NCBI GenBank assembly: GCA_965119715.1
Contig: OZ221969.1
Coordinates: 372,001-436,000, forward strand
DNA: 64,000 bases
Direction of reading: 5' to 3'
From: JASBYZ01 sp029983705
Lineage (GTDB): Bacteria > Actinomycetota > Coriobacteriia > Coriobacteriales > JAEZZM01
Below the pieces are notes generated by a model. The model was given only the letters and a program-made list of their open reading frames with translations. It did not search any database and was not told the DNA's origin. Shown here piece after piece: positions 41,906 to 50,923 of this stretch. How positions within the stretch are numbered: position 1 is the first letter of the stretch; each line of letters opens with the position of its first letter. The position numbers and the translations under genes were made by a program.

Positions 41906-43795
41906 ATGAACTTGTCTAAAGAGCAGTTAAAGCAGGTTATTATACTTCTTTTGGGAGCATTATTAGTAGTGCTTAACCAAACGATGATTTCACCTGCACT
42001 GCCAGTTATTATGAAGGATTTGCAGATTGGGGCAACCACAGTACAGTGGCTACAATCTGGCTTTTCACTGGTAAATGCGGTGGTAATTCCACTGTCCGCA
42101 TTTTTACTAGGAAAGTTTTCAATTAGAAAATTGTATCTAGGATCTTTAACCTTCTTTATTGTGGGTGCACTCTTAGCTGCATGGTCACCTAACTTTTATG
42201 TACTCTTATTAGGTCGTCTCTTACAAGGTGTATGCATGGGCATTATGATGCCTATGGTAATGTCATTGCTCATGCTTATTTTCCCACGTGAGTCACGTGG
42301 TTTTGCAATGGGTCTTGTGGGACTTGTAATTGGATTTGCTCCTGCAGCTGGCCCAACCGTAGCTGGTGTATTTATTGATAGCATTGGCTGGCAGGGCTTT
42401 TTCTTAATGATTGCGATACTTACCATTATTTTGGCTAGCGCAGCATTCTTCACCCTTGATAACTTTAAGTCTTTTGACAAGGCTGATTTTGATATATTGT
42501 CAGTTATTTTATCTACCATTGGTTTGCTATTACTTTTAGGCGGTATCTCATCTTTTACCACTGCAGAAAACCTACTCATTCCAATTATTTTGGCACTGGC
42601 TGGTATTGCTGTTCTTGCAGTCTTTGTTAAAAGACAGACCACGCTTGACAGCCCAATACTTAGAGTCGGCGTACTTAAAGAGCCACGTTTTAGAACTGCA
42701 GCAATTTTACAAGCAGTATTTATGACGGGTATTGTTGGCGCGGTTGTAATCCTCCCGCTCTACATCCAGGGCACTCTAGGCCATAATGCAACTACCTCTG
42801 GTTTAACCCTACTTCCTGCAGCACTCGCAGCAGCGGTAGCAGGTCTTGTATCGGGCAAGGCCTTTGATAGATTTGGTGTAAGACCAGTAGCGCTTACCGG
42901 ATGCGTACTTATTATCATTGGTGTAATCAACTTCTATTTACTTGGAAGTGATACTCCTACCTGGAGAATTACCCTTGCCCATGCCTTCTTTATTGTAGGT
43001 ATCCAAACTACCCAGGCAGCTACCAACACCTGGGGTATTAACTCTTTGGATAACTCAGTAATCCAGCACGGAAACGCTGTATCTTCAACCCTAGGTCAGG
43101 TTGGAGCAGGTCTTGGTACTGCTTTGATCATCTCAATGACCGCACTTGCACCACAAGTTTATCCAGGAGCTCCTCAAGAGCTTATGAGCTACTTGGGCGA
43201 CCACCTTGGATTTATTACTATCGCAGTTATTATGATTGCTGCGATTGTCTTCATCTTCTTTGCCGTTATCGACAAGAAGAGCCAGAGCAAGAACAAGCAC
43301 GCAAGAGGCTCTCTACAGCCTGTTGAGTCTAACTTAAGCGTTATTGATTTCATGAACAAAAAGCCAAGCTTTGTACATGAAGATACTGATATGCGCGAGG
43401 TGTTAAAGATCTTTAAAGAGACAGAAACCTCTGGTCTTCCAATAGTTAATGATGCCGATAAGGTCTCTGGATTTATATCTGATGGTGACATCATGAAGTA
43501 CTTAGGTAACTTAGATGCTTCAGCAGCACACGCCTCATTTGATCTGTATTACTTGATTGATAACGAGGACACGCAACAGCGTCTTGAAAACTTACTCAAG
43601 CTTAAGGCTAAAGATATTGCAACTAAGAATGCAATTGTAATTGGTGTTAACACCCCAATTGAAGAGGCAACTCAGATTCTGGCTGAGAAGAAGATTAAGA
43701 AACTTCCAGTTGTTGATGATGAGGATACCTTAGTTGGTACACTTTCAAGACGTAACGTAATCAATAGGATTATGAGCGAGATTGAAGGTCTGTAA
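41906..43795 (+). CDS. MFS drug-type transporter (DHA2) fused to a CBS-domain pair
   Basis: The 629-aa protein joins a 14-helix major facilitator (about 1-465) to two CBS domains (about 480-629). Transporter motifs are VLNQTMISPALP at the first helix, RLLQGVCMGIMMP, and the antiporter-type GLVIGFAPAAGPTVAG in helix 5. The CBS pair reads TSGLPIVNDADKVSGFIS and KKLPVVDDEDTLVGTLS; such pairs bind adenosyl nucleotides and could gate transport by energy state. ATG at 41906 is preferred over TTG at 41888 because GAAGAGGG lies 7 bases before it. The substrate is unknown. A terminator follows. Confidence 0.9.
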   Translation: MNLSKEQLKQVIILLLGALLVVLNQTMISPALPVIMKDLQIGATTVQWLQSGFSLVNAVVIPLSAFLLGKFSIRKLYLGSLTFFIVGALLAAWSPNFYVLLLGRLLQGVCMGIMMPMVMSLLMLIFPRESRGFAMGLVGLVIGFAPAAGPTVAGVFIDSIGWQGFFLMIAILTIILASAAFFTLDNFKSFDKADFDILSVILSTIGLLLLLGGISSFTTAENLLIPIILALAGIAVLAVFVKRQTTLDSPILRVGVLKEPRFRTAAILQAVFMTGIVGAVVILPLYIQGTLGHNATTSGLTLLPAALAAAVAGLVSGKAFDRFGVRPVALTGCVLIIIGVINFYLLGSDTPTWRITLAHAFFIVGIQTTQAATNTWGINSLDNSVIQHGNAVSSTLGQVGAGLGTALIISMTALAPQVYPGAPQELMSYLGDHLGFITIAVIMIAAIVFIFFAVIDKKSQSKNKHARGSLQPVESNLSVIDFMNKKPSFVHEDTDMREVLKIFKETETSGLPIVNDADKVSGFISDGDIMKYLGNLDASAAHASFDLYYLIDNEDTQQRLENLLKLKAKDIATKNAIVIGVNTPIEEATQILAEKKIKKLPVVDDEDTLVGTLSRRNVINRIMSEIEGL

Positions 43796-43803
43796 GTAAG
43801 CTA

Positions 43804-43838
43804 AAAGCCTCGGGGATAAGTCTCCGAGGCTTTTTATA
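43804..43838 (+). terminator. Terminator after MFS-CBS gene
   Basis: Perfect 10-bp stem AAAGCCTCGG / CCGAGGCTTT followed by TT and an AT tract. It probably also serves the convergent small gene at 43852. Confidence 0.85.
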
Positions 43839-43851
43839 TTGAACGAGAAGA

Positions 43852-44049
43852 TTATTTATCTTTTTTGTCTTCTTCCTCGTCCTCATCGGCAAAAAATTCA
43901 TCCCACTCACTAAGCTCTTCATGGTTGAAATACATCTTGTGTGTTTTTCGCTCACTTATGAAGGCTACCAGCGTAAACACTAGCATGCCGCCAAACACCA
44001 AGACCCCAACACCCATAGGGGTATTAAAGAGCCAATCAACAATTTCCAT
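43852..44049 (-). CDS. Small single-pass membrane protein with acidic tail
   Basis: Unrecognised 65-aa protein. The start at 44049 (MEIVDWLFNTP) is chosen because GGGAG lies 5 bases upstream; the longer reading from 44064 would begin at TTG over that site. One hydrophobic helix (about 12-31, VGVLVFGGMLVFTLVAFI) is followed by a basic stretch (SERKTHK) and a very acidic end (FADEDEEEDKKDK). It is divergent from serS by about 90 bases. It may be a membrane adaptor; function unknown. Confidence 0.75.
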   Translation of the reverse strand: MEIVDWLFNTPMGVGVLVFGGMLVFTLVAFISERKTHKMYFNHEELSEWDEFFADEDEEEDKKDK

Positions 44050-44138
44050 GTAAACTCCCATCAAGCTACGCTTTAGCTCACAATTTAGATTACAACTATT
44101 ATACTAGTTAACATACTCATGATTGATGGAGGTTGTTA

Positions 44139-45419
44139 ATGCTTGATAGTAAATTTGTGCGAGAAAATCCAGATTTAGTTGATAAGGCTATGGCGTCTAG
44201 AAATACCACCTGGCCTCGTCAAGAGTTTTTGGAGCTAGAGCAGTCTCGTCGTGAACTTATTGGACAGGTAGAAGAGCTGCAGGCGAAGCGCAATGCATCA
44301 TCAAAAGAAATTGGCAGCCTCATGAAGGCCGGCCAAAAAGATGAAGCTGGCAAGATGCGTGAAGAAGTTGTAAAAATCAACGAGGCAATTGAGGGCTTTA
44401 ACTTTCAGCTCTCTGAAGTTGAAGAAAAGCTTCACCACATTTTAAGTGGTATGCCAAATATTCCTGGAGAACATTGCCCACTTGGTAAGGATGAAACTGA
44501 AAACGTTGAAGTGTTTAAGTGGGGAGAGCCAACTCAGTTTGATTTTGAGCCTAAGGCTCACTGGGATCTAGGTGATAAGCTTGGCATCTTTGATTTTGAG
44601 CGTGCAAGCAAAATTGCTATGTCCCGCTTTGCTTTACTTGGCGGTTTAGGTGCAAAGCTTGAGCGTGCACTTATTAATTTCATGCTCGATTTTCATACTA
44701 AAGAAGGATTTAAAGAGTGGTGGCCACCAGCCATTGCTAATGCTGATACCTTATTTGGTACCGGTCAGCTTCCTAAGTTTGAAGAAGACCTCTTTCATGT
44801 AGATAAGGGTATGTACCTTATTCCAACTGCAGAGGTAGTGCTTACTAATATACATAGGGATGAAACCTTATCTGCTGAAGACTTACCACTATGGTATACA
44901 GCATTTACCCCTTGCTTTAGAGAAGAAGCTGGATCTGCTGGTAGAGATACTCGCGGTCTTATTAGACTTCACCAGTTTGACAAGGTAGAGATGGTAAAGT
45001 TTGCTAAACCAGAAGATTCTGATAATCAGTTAGATCATATGACCAAGCAGGCAGGACTTGTACTTGAGACTCTCGGTCTTCCTTACAGAATTATCAATTT
45101 AGTAACTGGAGATATTGGATTTTCAGCTCGTCAAACCTTTGACCTAGAAGTTTGGCTTCCATCCTATAATGACTATAAGGAGATTTCTTCTTGCTCTAAC
45201 TGTGGTGACTTCCAGGCAAGACGTGCAAATATTAGATATAAAGACCCAGAAAACTTTAAGGGTACCCGTTATGTTCACACCTTAAATGGCTCTGGTTTAG
45301 CAGTTGGAAGAACTATGGCTGCAATTATTGAGAACTATCAACAAGCCGATGGAAGCATTAAAGTACCTGATGTTTTAGTTCCATATATGGGCGGAATTGA
45401 ATATATTACTGCTCAATAA
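44139..45419 (+). CDS. serS: Seryl-tRNA synthetase
   Basis: Class II aminoacyl-tRNA synthetase of 426 aa charging tRNA-Ser. The N-terminal two-helix tRNA-binding arm spans about 25-105. Motif 2 reads FREEAGSAGRDTRGLIRLHQ and motif 3 GSGLAVGRTMAAIIENYQ. The ATG at 44139 follows GGAGG by 6 bases, better than the TTG at 44133. A strong terminator follows. No T-box-like leader was seen in the short upstream gap. Confidence 0.97.
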   Translation: MLDSKFVRENPDLVDKAMASRNTTWPRQEFLELEQSRRELIGQVEELQAKRNASSKEIGSLMKAGQKDEAGKMREEVVKINEAIEGFNFQLSEVEEKLHHILSGMPNIPGEHCPLGKDETENVEVFKWGEPTQFDFEPKAHWDLGDKLGIFDFERASKIAMSRFALLGGLGAKLERALINFMLDFHTKEGFKEWWPPAIANADTLFGTGQLPKFEEDLFHVDKGMYLIPTAEVVLTNIHRDETLSAEDLPLWYTAFTPCFREEAGSAGRDTRGLIRLHQFDKVEMVKFAKPEDSDNQLDHMTKQAGLVLETLGLPYRIINLVTGDIGFSARQTFDLEVWLPSYNDYKEISSCSNCGDFQARRANIRYKDPENFKGTRYVHTLNGSGLAVGRTMAAIIENYQQADGSIKVPDVLVPYMGGIEYITAQ

Positions 45420-45447
45420 TTAGTAAAAGCAATAAGCATAATTAAGT

Positions 45448-45501
45448 AGCACAGTCTGTTCTATATTTTTAAATAATAGAACAGGCTGTGCTCATTTTTT
45501 T
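45448..45501 (+). terminator. Terminator after serS
   Basis: A 17-bp stem (AGCACAGTCTGTTCTAT / ATAGAACAGGCTGTGCT, one G-T pair) followed by seven T. It stands about 30 bases after the serS stop. Confidence 0.9.
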
Positions 45502-45624
45502 GAATTAGTTTCAAAGTGAGCAATTTAACATTTACTTAAAAATTTGGTGGGTACAAACTCTTACACAAGGCAGTAAACACTAGCAACGGTACTAGTTAGG
45601 CTTATAAATAAGGAGTGTAAAAAC

Positions 45625-47112
45625 ATGCAAAACCCACTTACTGAAACTCTTTACAAGAACTTTATTGGTGGCGAGTGGCTTGAGGCAGAAGGTGGAAAAA
45701 CCATCGAAACTCACAACCCAGCTAATGGCGAAAAGCTTGCTGATATTGCAGAAAGCTCACGCGCTGATGTAGAAAAGGCAGTCGAAGCTGCTAATGAGGC
45801 TTTTAAATCATATTCACAAAGCTCAATTCAAGAAAGATCAGATCTTCTTCTAAAGATTGCTGACATCATTGAAGAGAACGCAGAGACTCTTGCACTAATC
45901 GAAACCCTAGATAACGGTAAGCCAATCCGTGAAACTCGTGCAATTGATGTTGCTTTCTCAGTTGAGCACTTTAGATATTTTGCAGGTGTAATCCAAGGAC
46001 AGGACGGTCGCGTAAACGAGCTACCAGGAAACCTAATATCTTTAGTACTTCGTGAGCCAATTGGTGTAGTTGGTCAGATCGTACCTTGGAACTTCCCATT
46101 CTTAATGGCAGCATGGAAGCTTGCTCCAGCACTTGCTGCAGGTGACACTATTGTACTTAAGCCATCATCAACCACCTCACTTTCAGTTTTAGAGCTTGCA
46201 AAGCTTATTGAAGGTGTACTACCTAAGGGTGTATTAAACATCGTTACTGGTAAGGGTTCTACTGCAGGTCAATACCTCCAAGAGTCAGACGGCATCGCAA
46301 AGCTTGCATTTACTGGTTCAACTGAAGTTGGTAGAAACATAGCTCTTGCTGCTGCTGAAAAACTTATCCCAGCTACCCTTGAGCTTGGTGGTAAATCAGC
46401 GAACATCATCTTTGAGGATGCAGACTTTGAGCAGGTTATGGACGGCGTTCAATTAGGTATCCTCTTTAACCAAGGTCAGGTATGCTGCGCTGGTTCAAGA
46501 ATCTTTGTTCAAGACACTATTTATGACAAGTTTATCGATGAGATCGTAAAGAGATTTGAGCAAGTTAAGGTTGGAATGCCTTGGGAAGATGACACCCAAA
46601 TGGGTTCACAAATTGATGAGCGTCAACTCAAGAAGATCTTAGAGTACGTTGAGATTGGTAAACAAGAAGGCGCAACTGTCTTAACCGGTGGTGAAAGATA
46701 CACCGAGGGCGAGCTTGCTAAGGGTGCATTTATGAAGCCAACCCTTCTTGCAATTGACTCTAACGATAAGAGAGTTGCTCAAGAAGAAATCTTTGGTCCA
46801 GTTGCTGTAGTTCAGAAGTTTAGCACTGTTGAAGAGGTTATTGAGAAGGCTAACGACTCTATCTACGGTCTTGGTGGAGCAGTATTTACCAAGGATATTG
46901 TAAAGGCTCTCCATGTTGCTAAGAGCGTAAAAACTGGCCGTATGTGGGTAAACACCTACAACCAAATTCCTGCGGGCGCACCATTTGGTGGTTACAAGCA
47001 ATCAGGTATTGGTCGTGAAACTGACAAGATGATTCTTGATCACTACACCCAGACTAAGAACATTATGATTAAGCTTGACTACGAGCCATCAGGATTCTAT
47101 CCAAAGAACTAA
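45625..47112 (+). CDS. Aldehyde dehydrogenase family protein
   Basis: NAD(P)-dependent aldehyde dehydrogenase of 495 aa, typical full length. Cofactor and catalytic landmarks are VPWNFPFLMAAWKLAPALAA at about 153-172, FTGSTEVG, the general-base ELGGKSANIIFEDAD and the nucleophile cysteine in QGQVCCAGSRIF near 288. The C-terminal GRMWVNTYNQIPAGAPFGGY is also canonical. AAGGAGTG precedes the ATG. The gene is monocistronic, between the serS terminator and an insertion sequence. Substrate (acetaldehyde or other) unknown. Confidence 0.94.
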   Translation: MQNPLTETLYKNFIGGEWLEAEGGKTIETHNPANGEKLADIAESSRADVEKAVEAANEAFKSYSQSSIQERSDLLLKIADIIEENAETLALIETLDNGKPIRETRAIDVAFSVEHFRYFAGVIQGQDGRVNELPGNLISLVLREPIGVVGQIVPWNFPFLMAAWKLAPALAAGDTIVLKPSSTTSLSVLELAKLIEGVLPKGVLNIVTGKGSTAGQYLQESDGIAKLAFTGSTEVGRNIALAAAEKLIPATLELGGKSANIIFEDADFEQVMDGVQLGILFNQGQVCCAGSRIFVQDTIYDKFIDEIVKRFEQVKVGMPWEDDTQMGSQIDERQLKKILEYVEIGKQEGATVLTGGERYTEGELAKGAFMKPTLLAIDSNDKRVAQEEIFGPVAVVQKFSTVEEVIEKANDSIYGLGGAVFTKDIVKALHVAKSVKTGRMWVNTYNQIPAGAPFGGYKQSGIGRETDKMILDHYTQTKNIMIKLDYEPSGFYPKN

Positions 47113-47206
47113 GCTTTAGCACCTACTGCATAAGCAAACTAAAAGACCCAGACCTTTGTTGATGTGTACCCAGTTTTCTGGACACATTATTACTTGAAAT
47201 TAAAGC

Positions 47207-48065
47207 TCAAAAATTGGATGTCATACGGTAAATTACCGGTGGCATCCAATTTTTTTTGCCTGAATTCTCTTGGTGTTATAGTACTCGATGTAATCATCTA
47301 TGGCTCTGGAAAAATCTTCGAAATTCTTATACTCTTTTTCTTGACCATAAAACATTTCCGTTTTTAGTCTTCCAAAAAATGTTTCCATAATCGAATTGTC
47401 GTAGCAGTTACCTTTTTATGACATGGATTGTTTAATACCATGCTCTTTTAAACGTTTTCGGTAAGCCATATGTTGATACTGCCAGCCTTGATCAGAGTGA
47501 AAGATTAATCCTTTTGTATTTGACTCTTTATCAAAAGCTATATCAAGCATATCTGTTACTTGCTGTAAGTTAGGGCGTTTAGACAATCTATAGGAAATGA
47601 TTTCATTTGTATGCATGTCTAATATGGGTGAAAGATAACACTTACCCCATGAAAGAGAAAAACTGCGTAACATCAGTGGCCCACTTTTCGAGTGGTCTTT
47701 TAGTTTTAAAATCTCTTTTTAGCAAGTTATCAGCTATCTTTCCGACTTCACCAACATAGGAGTGATATTTTTCTTTAAGGCGCTTACCTTTAAGCCCTAA
47801 CTTATTCATCAGACGCTGAACTTTTTTATGGTTAACGATATAGCCTAAATTAATAAGTTCTCTATGTATTCGCCTGACCCCATAGCGTCTCTTATGCTCT
47901 TCAAATATCTTTTTAATTAAGCCAATTAAAGCTTTATTCTTACTCTCATCAACACCTATTTTTTTGTAACTCAAAGTAATACGTTGACTTTGGAAGGTCT
48001 AGAACTTTGAGTAAAACTGTTAGTGGATATCCTTGTTCTTTGAGTTCTTGGACAATCTTTGCTTT
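47207..48065 (-). pseudogene. IS3 transposase orfB (DDE integrase), multiply broken
   Basis: The rve/DDE transposase can be read only by repairing four lesions: an extra base in the T7 at 47959-47965, an extra base in the A5 at 47658-47662, an in-frame TAA at 47416-47418 where SMS-R-KGNCYDN is normal, and a missing base in the T8 at 47250-47257. The repaired chain shows HKRRYGVRRIHREL, TDVTQF, FHSDQGWQYQ, KGNCYDN and METFFGRLKTE, so all three catalytic acids are recognisable. It would start by -1 frameshifting from orfA near the A5 at 48063-48067. The copy cannot transpose on its own. Confidence 0.85.
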
Positions 48066-48586
48066 TTCGCCTTGAGTTGCTCGTCCCATCTTTTTCGACT
48101 CAAGGCTATGGATTTTTTTATAGCTTCAATCTCAGCTCGCAACACTTCATTTTCTGATTTTAATCGAAGCATTTCTTCTCGCTCTGAAGGAGTGAGATCT
48201 TCGGACTTTTCTGACTTGGGCACTGTAGGTCCTCCTAGAGGCTTTCGCCCAGCCTTTTTATTTACTAAACCCTCGTACCTTTCTATTTTATATTTACGTA
48301 CCCATTGGTACAATTGACCTGCATTAAGACCTGCATCTCTTGCAGTTCGAGTTACTGACTTACCTGCTAAAACTTGTGCAACTAGCTCAAAGCGCTCTTC
48401 TGCAGTCCACTGCCTATTAGAATCACGATGCCTTAGATATTCAATTCCAAATTTTTCACTTATTTTGAACCAATTATAAATATATTTCCTAAACCTCTTT
48501 GTATTTACGCCTTCAGGAGTTTCCTTCCACTTTCCTTGTCGATAAAGCTCGACACACTCTACTTTAAAATCGTATGTATAGCGCAT
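48020..48586 (-). CDS. IS3 transposase orfA (helix-turn-helix subunit)
   Basis: Intact 188-aa DNA-binding subunit of the IS150-like element. Two helix-turn-helix segments are visible (YDFKVECVELYRQGKW, and ERFELVAQVLAGKSVTRTAR), followed by a coiled-coil leucine-zipper region (SEREEMLRLKSENEVLRAEI). The ATG at 48586 has GAAAGGGG 7 bases upstream, better than the earlier in-frame ATG. That ribosome site lies in a 13-bp hairpin at the element end. Its last codons overlap orfB in the -1 frame. Confidence 0.9.
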   Translation of the reverse strand: MRYTYDFKVECVELYRQGKWKETPEGVNTKRFRKYIYNWFKISEKFGIEYLRHRDSNRQWTAEERFELVAQVLAGKSVTRTARDAGLNAGQLYQWVRKYKIERYEGLVNKKAGRKPLGGPTVPKSEKSEDLTPSEREEMLRLKSENEVLRAEIEAIKKSIALSRKRWDEQLKAKKQRLSKNSKNKDIH

Positions 48587-48591
48587 AAAAA

Positions 48592-48626
48592 TACCCCTTT
48601 CTCTAGTTTGTCCAGAGAAAGGGGTA
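48592..48626 (-). promoter_or_regulatory. Hairpin at IS end that sequesters the orfA ribosome-binding site
   Basis: Perfect 13-bp inverted repeat TACCCCTTTCTCT / AGAGAAAGGGGTA with a 9-base loop, lying across the right terminal repeat. On minus-strand RNA that enters from outside, the 3' arm contains the orfA Shine-Dalgarno (GAAAGGGG). Such hairpins protect insertion sequences from activation by read-through. Confidence 0.6.
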
Positions 48627-48655
48627 CATATCATGTCTGAGTCTTTTTACGTTTA

Positions 48656-50158
48656 CTAAGCGAGTGCTCTTTGTTTATTAAATCGAGCTCTCAGTATAAA
48701 GAAGGCTGCAAGCATGATAGCTACTGCGCTTACCAGTCCAATCCAACCGTTTTGGGTGAGACCCGCAATTAAGAAACCTATGATTGCTGGTATTGCGGCA
48801 AGCATTGAGTAAGGAAACTGGGTTTCAACGTGAGCAATGTGGTCAGATCCTGCTCCTGCTGAAGATAAAATTGTGGTGTCAGAAATTGGAGAGATGTGGT
48901 CTCCATTAACTGCACCAGCTAAAACTGCTGCAACAGAAATTACTAGAAGACTTGAAGCTTCTCCACCAAATACGGTAACTACGATAGGAATAAGCAGTGC
49001 AAAAGTTCCCCATGAGGTACCGGTAGCAAAAGAGAGTCCAAGAGCAATTGCATAAAAGAGTGCTGGAATTAACCCTATTGCAAAGCTACTATCACTTAAT
49101 ACATTGCCTACAAACTGTCCTGCTTCCAAGTAGCCTTCACCAGAAACGCCTGATAAGGTCCATGCAAAGGTAAGAATTAAAATTGCAGATACCATTGCTT
49201 TAAAGCCCTCTACAAGTGCATCGTTAAACTCAACAAAGGTAACAATTTTTCTTGGAATATAGAGGATAAAGGTAAAGATAACAGTAAAAAATCCGCCAAG
49301 CACTAAAGCAAGTGATGCGTTTGTATTAGCAAAAGCTTCTACCACGTTTTTACCGTCAAAAATACCACCGGTAAAGAGCATAAAGAATATGCAGATTGCA
49401 ATTAAGAATAATACAGGTATTACAAGGTCAAATACGTGGGCGTTGTTATCTTCTTTAATCTTAATATCTTCGCTTGTTTGAGATGCAATAGAAATATCTG
49501 GATCAGAATCCTCAATTCTTTGCATGTGAGGGAAGTTAAAGTTAAAGGCAATTGCCAAAAATACAATTGCAATGGTAAGCAAGGCATAAAAGTTAAAGGG
49601 GATGGTTTGTAAGAAGAGAGAAAAACCATCGATGTTGCTTCCTTCAGGAAGTGAAGAGCTTACTGCTGCTGCCCAAGAAGAGATAGGGGCAAGAATGCAC
49701 ACAGGAGCTGCTGTTGCATCAATACCGTAAGCAAGTCGTGCACGAGATACCTTGAACTTATCGGTAATAGGACGCATAACAGTACCTACGGTAAGGCAGT
49801 TAAAGTAATCATCCACAAAGATTAGAATTCCCAAAAGGCCCGTTACACCAAGTGCACCTTTTTTAGATGAAATTTTCTTAACAGCCCAGTTGGCATATGC
49901 TTTTGAAGCTCCTGATTTTTGAATAAGGGCAACAATCATGCCAAGGATTACTAAGAAAATAACGATGTTCATATTTGAACTTACGGCGTGCGCCATAATA
50001 TCCCAAATTGTGGTGAGTGCGGCAATAACATCAAAGCCGGTAAAAAACAAAGCGCCTGCAAGAATACCTAAAAAGAGCGAAAAGTAAACCTGTTTGGTAA
50101 TCAACGCAAGGGCGATTGCAATAATAGCGGGCACGAGAGCCCAAAATGTAGCAACCAT
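48656..50158 (-). CDS. NhaC-family Na+/H+ antiporter
   Basis: Integral membrane antiporter of about 500 aa with 11-12 hydrophobic segments. Family landmarks are GILIFVDDYFNCLTVGTVMR at about 120-139 and GIDATAAPVCILAPISSW, plus a C-terminal ATGTSWGTFALLIPI and NGDHISPISDTTILSS. The start at 50158 follows AGAAAGG; the longer reading from 50185 would place that site within the gene. Substrates in the family are Na+/H+, or arginine/malate-type organic exchange. The IS element lies 28 bases after the stop. Confidence 0.92.
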   Translation of the reverse strand: MVATFWALVPAIIAIALALITKQVYFSLFLGILAGALFFTGFDVIAALTTIWDIMAHAVSSNMNIVIFLVILGMIVALIQKSGASKAYANWAVKKISSKKGALGVTGLLGILIFVDDYFNCLTVGTVMRPITDKFKVSRARLAYGIDATAAPVCILAPISSWAAAVSSSLPEGSNIDGFSLFLQTIPFNFYALLTIAIVFLAIAFNFNFPHMQRIEDSDPDISIASQTSEDIKIKEDNNAHVFDLVIPVLFLIAICIFFMLFTGGIFDGKNVVEAFANTNASLALVLGGFFTVIFTFILYIPRKIVTFVEFNDALVEGFKAMVSAILILTFAWTLSGVSGEGYLEAGQFVGNVLSDSSFAIGLIPALFYAIALGLSFATGTSWGTFALLIPIVVTVFGGEASSLLVISVAAVLAGAVNGDHISPISDTTILSSAGAGSDHIAHVETQFPYSMLAAIPAIIGFLIAGLTQNGWIGLVSAVAIMLAAFFILRARFNKQRALA

Positions 50159-50344
50159 GTAAACCTTTCTGATGGACATATACAATTTTAAAATAATAAC
50201 TGCTAAAGCAAGTAAATGAAAGCATTTCTAAGTTTAAAAACGTTTAAGCTCTGTAAATGGTTAGTAATTTACCGTATTGGGACACTTTTCAACTTTCATT
50301 TGTTACTATAGCTAGACAAATTAAAATCGATGAAGGAATTTGAT

Positions 50345-50893
50345 ATGAAAAAATTACTGTATGCAATTTCTCTAGGCCTAGGGTTTTGGTACTTCATGTC
50401 CCCATTTTTAATAAAGACTGCTGCAACTCTACAGGGAAGAGCTGCTGGAATCTTTATTGGCCTCGTTATATTAAGCTCAAGCTACATAGGTTTTACTAAA
50501 CTCAGCAAAAAGCCAGCTTACGGAATTGCATGTGCCGGAATTTTCTCACTAATTTGGGCGCTTGTAGGCGGAAAAATTATGCACTACGGTGGTACCTTTC
50601 ACGGCATTATTCTTGGCCTTATCCTGCTTGCTGTTGCATGGTTTATCACCCACACCTTTAAAAAAGAACATATTACCTACAGTAAAAACGGCAATCCTGT
50701 TGAAGCCTCTGAGCTTTACTTTGTTGACGATGAGCTAAGACTTCACAGTTCTGACGATCAAAATATCTCTATCAATTCCAAGGATATTCTAGGCATTTTG
50801 GGCACATTATCTTACAGTGATACTAAGAGTCTTGTGGCAAGTCTTTGGAGAACTGCGCGCAAGATGAGAAAAGAAGAGAAAGCAGCGCGATAA
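50345..50893 (+). CDS. Four-helix membrane protein of unknown function
   Basis: Unrecognised 182-aa protein. Four hydrophobic segments fill the first 105 residues (for example LLYAISLGLGFWYFMSPFL, IIWALVGG region, GIILGLILLAVAWFI). A soluble C-terminus (about 110-182) follows, with mixed charge and a basic end (RKMRKEEKAAR). GAAGGA lies before the ATG at 50345; the ATG at 50330 is less likely. It is followed after 30 bases by another membrane protein gene, probably in one transcript. Confidence 0.8.
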   Translation: MKKLLYAISLGLGFWYFMSPFLIKTAATLQGRAAGIFIGLVILSSSYIGFTKLSKKPAYGIACAGIFSLIWALVGGKIMHYGGTFHGIILGLILLAVAWFITHTFKKEHITYSKNGNPVEASELYFVDDELRLHSSDDQNISINSKDILGILGTLSYSDTKSLVASLWRTARKMRKEEKAAR

Positions 50894-50923
50894 AGCGCGC
50901 ATTGAAGCACAAGGACCTAGTTA

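Larger units (their letters stand above)
47165..48628 (-). mobile_element. IS3-family (IS150-like) insertion sequence, decayed
   Basis: About 1464 bases bounded by imperfect inverted repeats: left TGTACCCAGTTTTCTGGACA, right (reverse complement) TGTACCCCTTTCTCTGGACA, matching at about 18 of the first 22 positions. It encodes an intact orfA and a broken orfB in the usual -1 frame arrangement. No clear target duplication is visible next to the ends. It lies between the aldehyde dehydrogenase and nhaC-like stops without disrupting either. Confidence 0.85.

Noticed and set aside
42196..42642. 148-codon minus-strand frame inside the MFS gene
   Set aside because: Antisense of transmembrane helices; no recognisable domain.
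44065..44138. T-box leader before serS
   Set aside because: The gap is only about 74 bases and lacks specifier stem and T-box sequence.
45590..45610. ACTAG...CTAGT repeat before the aldehyde dehydrogenase as a Rex-type site
   Set aside because: Five-base arms and no match to the TTGTGA-type Rex consensus.
47165..47190. Target-site duplication for the IS3 element
   Set aside because: Flanks ATG and TAT do not match; either lost or boundaries are off by a few bases, so none is claimed.
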